This document shows, one piece after another, positions 26,417-34,595 of a stretch of 64,000 nucleotides of DNA. The notes below the pieces were generated by a model. That model did not search any database. It worked only from the letters and a program-made list of their open reading frames with translations, and was not told the DNA's origin. The stretch comes from Exiguobacterium sp. Helios (GTDB lineage Bacteria > Bacillota > Bacilli > Exiguobacteriales > Exiguobacteriaceae). The stretch's first letter is position 1; each line of letters begins with the position of its first letter. The position numbers and the translations under genes are program-made. The DNA is taken from positions 2,939,501 to 3,003,500 of the forward strand of contig NZ_CP053557.1 in NCBI RefSeq assembly GCF_014524545.1. Reading direction: 5' to 3'.

Positions 26417-27437
26417 CTGCGAGCACCTCCTCGACGACGACATCCGATTGATCGATGTAATGCAGTGCCCGTTTGATTTCCGCCGCATCACCGATCAGTT
26501 CAACAAGCAGACTGCCAAACGGAATGTTTTGCAGTTCCGTGATGCTGCCGTGCAGGATGTTGAGGTCGACATCAAACCGTTTCGCGACTTGCGATAAAAG
26601 CGGTTGTCCGGTCCCTGCCCCGAGGAAGTTGATTTTGTAGATATGGTGCCCGGTATCCCGTTGATCGATGACTTTTTGAACTGACGCCGGAATCTCATCC
26701 TGCATGACGGAACGGACGAAGTTTTTTGCCGTCGCCGTCTGGGGGTTCGAAAAGACGTCGAATACGGTACCCGATTCAATCAACTTGCCGGCTTCGATGA
26801 CGGCGACCCGGTCACAAATTTCACGGATGACACCCATCTCATGGGTAATCAGTAAGATCGTGATGCCGTATTCCTGATTGATTTGTTTCAGCAGGCGTAA
26901 TATGTGTTGTGTCGTCTGCGGATCAAGCGCCGAGGTTGCTTCGTCACACAACAGGACGGACGGCTGGGTGGCAAGTGCCCGGGCAATCCCGACCCGTTGT
27001 TTCTGTCCGCCCGATAACTGATCCGGGTAATGATCGGCCTTATCCGCCAAGTCGACGAAATCCAGCAGTTCATTGACCCGCCGATGGACCTCGTCTTTTT
27101 TGACGCCCTTTAAGACAAGGGGTTTTGCGACGTTCGCAAAAACCGTATTCGAATCCAGCAGATTGAAGTGCTGAAAAATCATCCCGATGTGTTGTTTGGC
27201 TTCCCGTAACTGTTTCGCCGAGAGCGCCGTCAAATCTTGGCCATCGACCGTCACACTGCCCGATGTCGGCCGTTCAAGCAGGTTGACGCATCGTAATAAG
27301 GAACTTTTACCGGCTCCACTGAAACCGATGACACCGAAGATTTCTCCCTTTCGGATTTCGAGATCGACCCCGTTCAGCGCAGCAATCGATTGTTCCTTTG
27401 TTTCATAGATTTTTTTTACATTTTTGAATGTAATCAC
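26406..27437 (-). CDS. metN: Methionine ABC transporter ATP-binding protein
   Basis: 343-aa ATPase: Walker A GFSGAGKSS (about 38-46), signature LSGGQKQR, Walker B VLLCDEATSALDP, and a C-terminal NIL domain (from about 265) that senses methionine in MetN proteins. The GTG at 27437 is chosen because AAGGGGG lies 8 nt before it and the protein then begins MITFKNVKKIYE; a GTG one codon earlier is possible. First gene of the SAM-I riboswitch operon. Confidence 0.94.
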   Translation of the reverse strand: MITFKNVKKIYETKEQSIAALNGVDLEIRKGEIFGVIGFSGAGKSSLLRCVNLLERPTSGSVTVDGQDLTALSAKQLREAKQHIGMIFQHFNLLDSNTVFANVAKPLVLKGVKKDEVHRRVNELLDFVDLADKADHYPDQLSGGQKQRVGIARALATQPSVLLCDEATSALDPQTTQHILRLLKQINQEYGITILLITHEMGVIREICDRVAVIEAGKLIESGTVFDVFSNPQTATAKNFVRSVMQDEIPASVQKVIDQRDTGHHIYKINFLGAGTGQPLLSQVAKRFDVDLNILHGSITELQNIPFGSLLVELIGDAAEIKRALHYIDQSDVVVEEVLADAG

Positions 27438-27460
27438 CACTTGTTCCCCCTTTAAAATAC

Positions 27461-27496
27461 AAAAAAGGTCTCTTCTTAAGAAACAAGAAGAGACCT
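27461..27496 (-). terminator. Attenuator terminator of the metN SAM riboswitch
   Basis: Minus strand AGGTCTCTTCTT...AAGAAGAGACCT hairpin followed by TTTTTT, 24 nt upstream of the metN start. Confidence 0.9.
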
Positions 27497-27497
27497 G

Positions 27498-27626
27498 GAT
27501 CCGCACAATGGCAGAATCCACTCGACTCATCTCTCAGACAATTGTCTGATGGAATTGGCACAGTGCTCATAATGAGTCTGTTGCCGAGGTTTCGTAGGGC
27601 CAGTCCCTCCACCTCTCTGGATAAGT
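27498..27626 (-). ncRNA. SAM-I riboswitch (S-box) of metNIQ
   Basis: On the minus strand the S-box blocks appear in order: CTTATCCAGAGAGGTGGAGG, GACTGGCCCTACGAAACC, TCGGCAAC, GTGCCAATTCC and GATGAG, with the attenuator directly after. High SAM should stop expression of methionine uptake. The 605-bp gap 27438-28042 holds this switch, its promoter, and the divergent leader of the esterase gene. Confidence 0.95.
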
Positions 27627-27690
27627 GTTGCGGTATGAAATTCGTATGTGTGTTGTTGCCGGTTGAACTTATGTCGTAAAACTAATTTTT

Positions 27691-27719
27691 ACACTACAGA
27701 AAGATCTTTTAAAGGTCAA
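27691..27719 (-). promoter_or_regulatory. Promoter of the metNIQ operon
   Basis: Minus strand TTGACC, 17-bp spacer, TAGTGT, about 65 bp before the S-box. Confidence 0.55.
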
Positions 27720-27814
27720 CCATATTTTCAAAAATAAACCATATGACCCATATCGATTTTTTTCCCGGGACAAACTGGATCGTTGTTTGAATTTTGACGC
27801 CTGTTCAAGAGAGT

Positions 27815-27844
27815 TTGACAATTCATTTCCGCCAATGCTATCAT
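27815..27844 (+). promoter_or_regulatory. Promoter of the SAM-I-like leader and esterase
   Basis: TTGACA (27815-27820), 18-bp spacer, TATCAT (27839-27844), about 35 bp before the structured leader. Confidence 0.7.
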
Positions 27845-27877
27845 CTTCTCAATGATTAATCCGACAATTCCTATACG

Positions 27878-27978
27878 ATATATCAAGAGTGGACGAGAGA
27901 CCTGGCTCTAGGACTCCACGGCAACCTGCTGTTATGCAAGGTGCTCCGACCAGCAAAGCGGTTGCTTTGGATGATACA
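27878..27978 (+). ncRNA. SAM-I-like riboswitch (variant S-box) upstream of esterase
   Basis: Recognisable S-box blocks: TATCAAGAG, GACCTGGCTCTA, CACGGCAACC, GCAAGGTGCTCCGACCAGC and the 3' P1 strand GATGATA. It differs from the neighbouring metN switch (GGCTCTAGGACTCCACGG in place of GGCCCTACGAAACCTCGG) and lacks the AGGTGGAGGGA segment in its usual form. P4 would be AAAGC-GGTT-GCTTT. Ligand identity as SAM is inferred from family resemblance. Confidence 0.75.
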
Positions 27979-28020
27979 CACGAGAAACTCGTTTGCGTCC
28001 AAAGCCAAACGGGTTTTTAT
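27964..28020 (+). terminator. Terminator competing with the SAM-I-like aptamer
   Basis: GCTTTGGA (27964-27971) pairs with TCCAAAGC (27998-28005), with an inner ACGAG/CTCGT stem; GGGTTTTTATTTTT follows after 5 nt. The left arm includes the P4 3' strand and sits beside P1, so aptamer and terminator are mutually exclusive. Confidence 0.65.
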
Positions 28021-28042
28021 TTTTGAAATGGAGGACGAGATG

Positions 28043-28801
28043 ATGAGTATGGTTTATCCTGTTATACCGGGTGCGGAAGCCTTTTCCTTAGGACGCGGAT
28101 CCGTCGGCATTTTGCTCTGTCATGGTTTTAACGCAACGCCGCAAAGCGTTCGGGCTGTAGGAGAACAGTTCGCAGAACAAGGTTTCTCCGTCTATGCCCC
28201 TCGCCTGCACGGTCATGGGACCGATGTCCTGGAATTCGAAGCGACGACGGCAGATGACTGGAAACAGAGCTTGCGTGACGGCTTCGAACAGTTAGCCAGA
28301 CGGTGCGAATCGATCTTCATCGTCGGACAATCGATGGGGGCGACACTTGCCCTGTCACTTGCCGCTGAAGGTCTCCCGATTGCAGGAATCATCACGATCA
28401 ATGCCGCCTTGTCCGTCCCTGCTTACGAAGCCTTATCCTTCACCGATTGTCCGGTCTATCTGCCGGAAAGCACCCCTGATATCAAGCAGACCGCTTTTGA
28501 AATCATCTATGATCTTGTCCCCGCAGTTTGTGCTTCAGAACTGTTACGACTCATTGATGACACGCGACTACACTTAGCGACGATTCAAATTCCGACACTT
28601 ATTTTATATTCTGCTGAGGATCACGTCGTCCCGCCGGCCTGTTCCGATTATTTGTACCGGACGATTGGGGCAACAGATAAACGCAGTTATTGTCTGCTCG
28701 ACTCGTACCATGTCGCGACGCTTGACCATGATCAAAAGACGATTGTCCGTGAGACCTTACAATTCATCGAACAGTTCAGCCGGTTGACACGAACTGGTTG
28801 A
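28043..28801 (+). CDS. Alpha/beta-hydrolase, Est30-like carboxylesterase
   Basis: A 252-aa cytoplasmic esterase. The HGFNAT oxyanion motif is near residue 27, the nucleophile elbow is GQSMGA, the acid is the Asp of SAEDHVVPP and the base is the His of SYHVATLDHD, as in the thermostable Est30/YvaK monoacylglycerol lipase group. The ATG at 28043 is 7 nt after GGAGGA; an ATG three bases earlier is equally in frame. Preceded by a SAM-I-like riboswitch with a terminator, which ties this otherwise generic enzyme to sulfur or methionine status. Confidence 0.87.
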   Translation: MSMVYPVIPGAEAFSLGRGSVGILLCHGFNATPQSVRAVGEQFAEQGFSVYAPRLHGHGTDVLEFEATTADDWKQSLRDGFEQLARRCESIFIVGQSMGATLALSLAAEGLPIAGIITINAALSVPAYEALSFTDCPVYLPESTPDIKQTAFEIIYDLVPAVCASELLRLIDDTRLHLATIQIPTLILYSAEDHVVPPACSDYLYRTIGATDKRSYCLLDSYHVATLDHDQKTIVRETLQFIEQFSRLTRTG

Positions 28802-28802
28802 T

Positions 28803-28855
28803 AAAAAAAAGTGAACGATTCCCGGCCGTGAGGCCAAAGAATCGTTCACTTTTTC
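28803..28855. terminator. Bidirectional terminator between esterase and tdk
   Basis: AAAAGTGAACGATTC...GAATCGTTCACTTTTT hairpin with A/T runs on both sides serves both convergent genes. Confidence 0.88.
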
Positions 28856-28868
28856 AAATCGTCTATTC

Positions 28869-29489
28869 TCAATTTTGCTGTTGTTTTTTCCATTCCTGTA
28901 ACGGTTGCGGTTTGCCCGGAACTTGATGACAATGACGGCAACGCGGTTCATAGGATTCAGACGCCCCGACGAGAATGATTGGATCATTGTAGTTTGCCGG
29001 CTTCCCGTCAATCAATCGTTGTGTCCGTGACGCCGGATCTCCACACGACAGACAAATCGCCTGTAATTTCGTCACGAATTCCGCACGTGCCAGTAATTCA
29101 GGCATCTTGCCGAATGGCTCGGCCCGAAAATCCTGATCGAGTCCCGCACAAATAACGCGTTTGCCATCCTGAGCCAGTGCTTCGATGACTGCGACAATCT
29201 CATCGTCAAAAAATTGAACTTCGTCAATCGCGACGATTTGCGTCTCTTCCGCCACTGCTGCATAGACATCACGGCTCGTCGCCATCGGAATCGCAATGAC
29301 CGAGTTGCCGATATGCGACACGACATGCTCTTCATGATACCGGTCATCGATTGCCGGCTTGAACACTTGAACCGGTAACTTTCCATACTGTGCCCGTCTG
29401 ACACGACGGATCAGTTCTTCTGACTTACCGGAAAACATACTTCCGCAAATCACTTCAATCCAACCATATTGATTGATCACATGCATCAT
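28869..29489 (-). CDS. tdk: Thymidine kinase
   Basis: Phosphorylates thymidine to dTMP in the salvage pathway. The 206-aa protein has the P-loop [14 protein letters not shown] near the N-terminus, the DEVQFFD lid region, and zinc-binding pairs CLSCGD and CRHC typical of type II thymidine kinases. ATG 29489 is the best start (GAGGA 11 nt before); a GTG at 29498 is only 2 nt from that site. In Bacillus tdk neighbours prfA; here it is about 26 kb away but still close to rpmE and rho. Confidence 0.95.
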   Translation of the reverse strand: MMHVINQYGWIEVICGSMFSGKSEELIRRVRRAQYGKLPVQVFKPAIDDRYHEEHVVSHIGNSVIAIPMATSRDVYAAVAEETQIVAIDEVQFFDDEIVAVIEALAQDGKRVICAGLDQDFRAEPFGKMPELLARAEFVTKLQAICLSCGDPASRTQRLIDGKPANYNDPIILVGASESYEPRCRHCHQVPGKPQPLQEWKKQQQN

Positions 29490-29666
29490 CGTAAACACCG
29501 TCCTCTAAATTAGTCACTTTAACGAGTATAGCCCGAATCTAAATTGAGAAAAAGGATTGACTTCTAAAAATCAAAAACCCTTGCCAAATTCGCCACTTTC
29601 TTCATCTTCTCATTTCAACTGGTATGTATTTCCTGTACACTGAAAGAGAAGTTTCTTTGAAGGAAG

Positions 29667-30317
29667 GTGACTCCGATTCATCACATATTACATGAAGTCC
29701 TCCATCAATATGGAGCGTTCGGACTCGCAATTCTTCTGGCCGGTGGAATCGTCGGTCTTCCGGTTCCAGACGAGACGTTACTCGTCATGTCAGGATTCTG
29801 GATGCATCATGGTGATTTGCCGCTCGTCGGAACAATTTTTGCTGCCTATGCCGGCAGTTGTATCGGAATGACAATCAGCTATGTGCTCGGTCTGAAACTT
29901 GGAATGCCGTTGCTCCATCGAATGGCTCCGAAGTTACGTATTTCTGAAAAACATGTTTTCAAAGCAGAAGCCGGATTTTTACGTTACGGAAAAACGGTTT
30001 TAATCATCGGTTATTACATACCCGGTCTCCGGCAGCTGTCCGCTTTTTTTGCCGGCGTCTCGAAAATGCCGTTCCGGATCTTCGTTACTTATGCCTATAC
30101 TGGTGCTTTAATTTGGATCAGTGTCTTTTTAGGAGCAGGTTATTTCCTAGGTCGCCATTTTTCCTTCAGTCTTTTACTCGAACATTTTGCGAACAATCCG
30201 GATACACTTCCGTATCTGATTGGTGCTGCCGGTGGAATCGGTCTATCCTTCGTTTTAAAAACGTATCTGGCGTACCGTGCCAAGTTCTGTCTATACAAAA
30301 ACAGCCTGCTCCAGTAA
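29667..30317 (+). CDS. DedA/SNARE-associated family membrane protein
   Basis: About 216 aa with four to six hydrophobic segments and DedA features: GLPVPDETLLVMSG near the N-terminus and RYGKTVLIIGYYIPGLRQLSAFFAG in the middle, the latter with the conserved Arg and Pro-Gly residues. DedA proteins act in membrane lipid (undecaprenyl phosphate or phosphatidylethanolamine) scrambling and proton-dependent homeostasis. The start is uncertain: the only standard codon is GTG 29667, which sits 2 nt from its ribosome site; see findings. The stop lies within the terminator hairpin. Confidence 0.85.
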   Translation: MTPIHHILHEVLHQYGAFGLAILLAGGIVGLPVPDETLLVMSGFWMHHGDLPLVGTIFAAYAGSCIGMTISYVLGLKLGMPLLHRMAPKLRISEKHVFKAEAGFLRYGKTVLIIGYYIPGLRQLSAFFAGVSKMPFRIFVTYAYTGALIWISVFLGAGYFLGRHFSFSLLLEHFANNPDTLPYLIGAAGGIGLSFVLKTYLAYRAKFCLYKNSLLQ

Positions 30318-30336
30318 TGGAGACAGGCTGTTTTTT
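30301..30336 (+). terminator. Terminator of the DedA gene
   Basis: ACAGCCTG...CAGGCTGT hairpin followed by six T; the gene's stop codon is in the loop side of the hairpin. Confidence 0.88.
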
Positions 30337-30352
30337 AATACTGAAGTCGCAA

Positions 30353-30598
30353 TTACTTGCGGCCGTATTTTTTGTTGAAGCGATCGACACGACCGTCTGC
30401 AGCGTTGAACTTTTGACGACCAGTGTAGAATGGGTGCGAGTCCGAAGACACATCCACACGGATGAGTGGGTACTCGTTTCCATCTTCCCAAGTGATTGTC
30501 TCGTTCGAAGAACGTGTAGAACCAGTCAAGAATTTGTACTCAGTAGTTGAGTCCATAAATACAACTTTGTTGTAGTTTGGGTGAATTCCTTGTTTCAT
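30353..30598 (-). CDS. rpmE2: 50S ribosomal protein L31, type B
   Basis: An 81-aa ribosomal protein beginning [16 protein letters not shown] and ending RFNKKYGRK. It lacks the CxxC zinc pair of type A L31, so it is the zinc-independent form, often linked to zinc shortage, but no Zur box is evident. AGGAGAG precedes the ATG. The leader on the minus strand has a hairpin CTGG...CCAGG (30625-30646) that could be an L31 autoregulatory structure. Confidence 0.93.
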   Translation of the reverse strand: MKQGIHPNYNKVVFMDSTTEYKFLTGSTRSSNETITWEDGNEYPLIRVDVSSDSHPFYTGRQKFNAADGRVDRFNKKYGRK

Positions 30599-30695
30599 GG
30601 TTGTTTTCTCTCCTTCCGCCCTGGTTCATTTGCTGAGCCAGAGTAAGTTACCTTCCTATACTAAACGATTTTTTCATGCCCCGCAATACCTATTT

Positions 30696-32060
30696 TCAAG
30701 TCGTTGTGTCGGTTTTCGTCACACGTGGCTTCACAGGTGCGCGCCGTACGGGTTTCTTCTTTTCTTTCTCCAGTTCGACAAAAAATTCTTCGTTATTTTT
30801 CGTGTCCCGAATCTTGCGTAAGAAACTGTCGACAAACTCATTGGACTCGTTCATCGTCCGGCGGATCGTCCACAAGGCATCGAGCTGATCTTGCGGTAAC
30901 AACAACTCTTCTTTCCGTGTTCCGGATTTCCGGATATCGATGGCCGGGAAGATCCGGCGCTCGGATAATTTCCGGTCCAGATGCAGTTCCATATTGCCGG
31001 TTCCTTTAAACTCTTCATAGATGACATCATCCATCCGGGAACCGGTTTCGACGAGTGCCGTCGCAAGAATCGTCAGACTACCACCGTGTTCGATATTCCG
31101 GGCGGCACCGAAAAAGCGTTTCGGTTTGTGGAAGGCTGCCGGGTCAATCCCCCCGGACAACGTCCGACCGCTTTGCGGAACAGTTAAGTTATAAGCCCGC
31201 GTCAACCGTGTAATCGAGTCCATTAAAATAACGACATCTTTTTTATGTTCGACGAGGCGCATCGCTCGCTCCAAAACGAGTTCCGAAATCCGGACGTGGT
31301 TGTCCGGTGTTTCGTCAAACGTTGAACTGACGACATCCGCTCCGGGGACAGAACGTTCGATATCCGTCACTTCTTCCGGCCGTTCGTCAATCAACAGAAT
31401 AATCAATTCAACATCCGGATGATTCACCTGGATCGAATTGGCGATTTCTTTTAATAGAGAAGTCTTACCTGCTTTTGGCGGCGCGACAATCAAACCGCGT
31501 TGGCCAAATCCAACCGGGGCAATCATATCCATCACCCGGACCGACAAATGACGCGGTTCTGTCTCAAGACGCATCAGACGATCTGGATAGATCGGTGTCA
31601 ATGCCGGGAAGAACAGACGATTGCGCGCCGTATCCGGTGCTTCTCCATTGACGGCTTCCACACTTAAAAGACCTTGGAACCGTTCATTTTCTTTTGGCGG
31701 CCGGACTTTTCCAGTCACGACGTCTCCGTTACGGAGATTAAAGCGGCGGATTTGTGAGGCGGCGATGTAGATATCTTCAGAGGATTGCGAATAGTTGATA
31801 GGACGAAGGAAGCCGAAGCCGCCATCATTTTGCATTTGTGGGTTTCCGGGGATAACTTCGAGTACCCCTTCGAGGAAATAAAGACCGGTGGACTCTGCTT
31901 GTGCTTTAAGAATCTTGAACATCAATTCACGCTTACGCGCCTCTCGGTACTGTGGTACGTTTTTTGTTTTTGCAATCTCATATAAATCTTTTAATGTCAG
32001 GTTGCTGAGTTGAGCGAGTGTATAGGAACGTTCTGGTTTGTCAGTTTTTTCAGTTGGCAT
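30696..32060 (-). CDS. rho: Transcription termination factor Rho
   Basis: Hexameric RNA-dependent ATPase that ends transcription. The N-terminal helical domain ([20 protein letters not shown]) and CSD-like RNA-binding domain with GFGFLRP come first, then the RecA core with [14 protein letters not shown] (P-loop), [15 protein letters not shown] (Walker B and R-loop) and [12 protein letters not shown]. 454 aa from ATG 32060, which has AGGTGA 6 nt upstream; ATG 32066 directly abuts it. rpmE2 follows on the same strand, as in Bacillus. Confidence 0.96.
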   Translation of the reverse strand: MPTEKTDKPERSYTLAQLSNLTLKDLYEIAKTKNVPQYREARKRELMFKILKAQAESTGLYFLEGVLEVIPGNPQMQNDGGFGFLRPINYSQSSEDIYIAASQIRRFNLRNGDVVTGKVRPPKENERFQGLLSVEAVNGEAPDTARNRLFFPALTPIYPDRLMRLETEPRHLSVRVMDMIAPVGFGQRGLIVAPPKAGKTSLLKEIANSIQVNHPDVELIILLIDERPEEVTDIERSVPGADVVSSTFDETPDNHVRISELVLERAMRLVEHKKDVVILMDSITRLTRAYNLTVPQSGRTLSGGIDPAAFHKPKRFFGAARNIEHGGSLTILATALVETGSRMDDVIYEEFKGTGNMELHLDRKLSERRIFPAIDIRKSGTRKEELLLPQDQLDALWTIRRTMNESNEFVDSFLRKIRDTKNNEEFFVELEKEKKKPVRRAPVKPRVTKTDTTT

Positions 32061-32420
32061 ATGCATTCACCTATTCTTCGTATAAATTCAGGAGCAAAGG
32101 ATGTAATCATCATAGTGCGATGATCATGTTGTATATTCTTCGTGAATTAAAGGTATCACATTTCATCCATTTCGTCGTGATTTAAGAAATGGGAATTTCT
32201 TCTTTGTAATATTCGAGTATATTATTGCAGTTATGTTACAAAAACGTCATGTTTTGTAGCGGAACTGAAAAAACGTTTTCATGTCTCCGCATGCTAAGAT
32301 AATCGTGCAGAGAAAAACTTACACAGTTGTAAGGCAAACTGCTTAAACAAACACTTAATGAGATACATCATATAACTCGGTTTTCAAAACTACTTTAAAA
32401 TGACATGGAGGATTTCACAT
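32061..32420. other. 360-bp divergent intergenic region, rho / NlpC-P60
   Basis: No gene. It should contain the promoters of both divergent genes. A possible WalR-type site (32224-32240, see findings) and TAAGAT (32294-32299) as a candidate -10 for the NlpC gene are present but no convincing -35 pairs with it. AAAACGTTTTCA at 32271-32282 resembles part of a cre site. Confidence 0.5.
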
Positions 32421-33104
32421 ATGAAACGTTTTCTAGCATCGGTCGCAACGGCAGCATTAGTGGTTTCAGGATTTGCATCAGTGGGAACAGATAAGGTTGA
32501 GGCAGCTTCTACAGTAACGAAAGTTAAAATCACAGACAGCGGATTACGTGTTCGGACGGGTCCTTCTACAAAAGCAAGCATCGTTGGTAAAGTAAACGCA
32601 GGCCAAACATTTACATACAAAGGTAAATCAGGCAGCTGGACTAAAATTTCATACGGTGGAAAAACACGTTATGTTTCTACACAGTATACGAAAACATACA
32701 AGTCTTCTACTTCAACGGCTAAAAAATCAACAACTTCATCTTCAACACGTACACGCCTTCTAAGCGAAGCAGCTAAACATAAAGGAACTCCTTATGTATG
32801 GGGCGGAACGACAACTCGTGGATTTGACTGCTCTGGTTTCACAAGCTACGTCTACAAAAAAGCAGCGGGCAAAACATTGCCACGTACGTCTTCTTCACAA
32901 TATTCTTCTTCTAGAAAAGTAAGTGTCTCAAACGTTCAACCTGGAGATCTTGTTTTCTTCTCACACGGTAGCGGCATTCAACACGTCGGTATGGCAACAA
33001 GCAAAACAAGCATGGTGAACTCAGAAACAGGTGGCGTTAAGTACTCAAGCTTCAAATCAGGTTACTGGGGTTCACGCCTTGTCGGCGCGGGTTCATACCT
33101 ATAA
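32421..33104 (+). CDS. Secreted SH3 - NlpC/P60 cell-wall endopeptidase
   Basis: A 227-aa peptidoglycan hydrolase. Signal peptide in residues 1-30, one bacterial SH3 domain (about 32-92, LRVRTGPSTKASIVGKV), a Ser/Thr-rich linker (93-110) and an NlpC/P60 domain with the catalytic Cys in FDCSGFTSYV and His in IQHVGMA. It cuts stem-peptide bonds (gamma-D-Glu to diamino acid type). The ATG at 32421 is 9 nt after GGAGG. Codon use is more A/T-ending than in neighbours, as in highly expressed genes. Monocistronic. Confidence 0.92.
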   Translation: MKRFLASVATAALVVSGFASVGTDKVEAASTVTKVKITDSGLRVRTGPSTKASIVGKVNAGQTFTYKGKSGSWTKISYGGKTRYVSTQYTKTYKSSTSTAKKSTTSSSTRTRLLSEAAKHKGTPYVWGGTTTRGFDCSGFTSYVYKKAAGKTLPRTSSSQYSSSRKVSVSNVQPGDLVFFSHGSGIQHVGMATSKTSMVNSETGGVKYSSFKSGYWGSRLVGAGSYL

Positions 33105-33115
33105 TTGAACAAACC

Positions 33116-33149
33116 AAGCGGTTGAGCATCGGCTCGATCGCTTTTTTTC
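33116..33149 (+). terminator. Terminator of the NlpC/P60 gene
   Basis: AGCG-GT-TGAGC...GCTCGA-T-CGCT hairpin followed by seven T. Confidence 0.8.
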
Positions 33150-33176
33150 TACCCTATTACATAAGGAGGACGGATC

Positions 33177-33950
33177 ATGAACGTATTAATTACCGGCGCT
33201 TCTGCCGGAATCGGGCGCGAACTGGCCTATCTGCATGCCGAATAAGGACATCACCTGTTACTGGTCGGACGGAACGTCGAACAACTTTTCGAAACGAAAC
33301 ACTTTGTTGAACAGCGGGGCGGATCTGCCGTCGTGCTTCCATATGATATCGGACAAACCGTTCAAATCGAAGCCTTGTTACGTGCGACAGAAAACATTCC
33401 GGTTGATATCTTGATCAATAATGCCGGGTTTGGTCTGTATGGGGAGTTTGTCGAAACTGATTTATCCCATGAACTCAACATGATTGACGTCAACATTCGA
33501 GCACTGACGCATTTGACGAAAGCTTTTGCCCGTGGGATGAAAGTTCGAGGGAGCGGACGGATCATTCAGATTGCTTCGACCTCTTCTTTCCACGGCGGTC
33601 CTTTCATGAGCGTCTACTATGCAACAAAAGCGTACGTCCTCAGTTTTTCGGAAGCTTTGGCTGATGAGCTTGCGCCTTACAATATTCAAGTGACAGCTGT
33701 TTGTCCGGGCGCCACGTATACAGATTTCGCTAAAACAGCCGATCTTGCGACATCCGGATTGTTTAAACGACCAGGTATCATGGATGCCAATACAGTTGCA
33801 AAGCTTTCCATTACCGGGTACATGAAAGGAAAAACGCTTGTCATCCCCGGTCGCAGTAATGCAGTGTATGTCTTTATGACACGCTTTTTCACACGTCGTA
33901 AATTCGTCCAGATGACACACCAATTGCAAGCTCCGACACACAGTCTTTAA
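33177..33950 (+). pseudogene. Short-chain dehydrogenase interrupted by one in-frame TAA
   Basis: The frame from ATG 33177 (AAGGAGGA 8 nt before) encodes MNVLITGASAGIGREL, the Rossmann TGxxxGIG motif, then meets TAA at 33243-33245 and continues in the same frame to 33950. The rest is a complete SDR: NNAGFGLYGEF, catalytic Ser in IASTSSFH and YATKAY (YxxxK). A CAA to TAA change would explain it. The part after the stop alone (33333-33950) would lack the cofactor site. It could be a true pseudogene, a sequencing error or readthrough. Confidence 0.85.
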
Positions 33951-34054
33951 TACAGTTTTATAATTTCCATGCGATTGGACTTTTATAAATTTGATATCAG
34001 AGCCTGACTCATCAGTCACTCCAAAATCAATTCTCATGACGAACGTTTCCTACA

Positions 34055-34180
34055 TCCTCGCTTTCCACGGGCGGGAGACAAGCCGCGGCTGCTCGAATTA
34101 ATATGCAATCTGCCGGGTCTTCCCTATCCCTGACGGAAGCACTAATCGCGCTTCCTTTTCCCGTAGGAGTCGAGAATGTA
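34055..34180 (+). repeat. Intergenic repeat family, copy C
   Basis: Begins CTCGCTTTCCACGGGCG, then GAGACAAGCCGCG, CCGGGTCTT, CTGACGG, and ends TTTTCCCGTAGGAGTCGAG. The same ordered blocks occur, on the other strand, in copy D. Confidence 0.75.
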
Positions 34181-34424
34181 TGCCTCCGTTCTACAGGAAT
34201 CAAATAGCCGATGATCCTTTTCATGGGACCATCGGCTGTTTCTATGCTCATTTACGACAGTTTGGTGAGTAATTGAGATACCTCATACAAATGCTCTTAT
34301 TTCTTGTACAAAAAGAAAAAAGAAGCAGATTTCCGGATTAAATACCGAAAATCTACCTCCCTTCATTCATTTTTTGAATCATCACTCGCATACAGCATCA
34401 AACTGCATTCCCTTTTCGAAAAGA

Positions 34425-34575
34425 ATTACGTTCTTCACTCGACTCCTACGGGAAAAAGCGCGGTGTTCCGCGCTGTCAGAGACAAACAAAACCCGACTAC
34501 TTGTCCATTTGGACAAAGTAGGCGCAGCTTGTGTCTCGCCCGAGGAAAGCGGGTGAAGAAAACGTAGATTCTTTT
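34425..34575 (-). repeat. Intergenic repeat family, copy D
   Basis: On the minus strand: CCGCTTTCCTCGGGCGAGAC, ACAAGCTGCG, the strong hairpin CTTTGTCC-AAAT-GGACAAG, CGGGTTTTGTTTGTCTCTG, AGCGCGGAACACCGCGCT and TTTTTCCCGTAGGAGTCGAG. It shares its end blocks with copy C and its central blocks with copy B. Confidence 0.75.
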
Positions 34576-34595
34576 GGATAAGCCTGTCATCCCAA

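Larger units (their letters stand above)
33951..34595. other. 645-bp gene-free region with two inverted repeat copies
   Basis: Contains repeat copies C and D in opposite orientation, a hairpin AGCCGATG...CATCGGCT (34206-34238) with a weak T tail, and no frame with a believable start, ribosome site or domain. Short frames here are by-products of the repeats. Confidence 0.75.

Noticed and set aside
32271-32282. AAAACGTTTTCA as a cre site near the NlpC/P60 gene
   Set aside because: Matches only part of the cre consensus (the TG at the left is missing) and the gene has no carbon-related role.
34304-34567. 87-codon open frame in the repeat region
   Set aside because: Built from repeat copy D and flanking low-complexity DNA; no ribosome site or domain.
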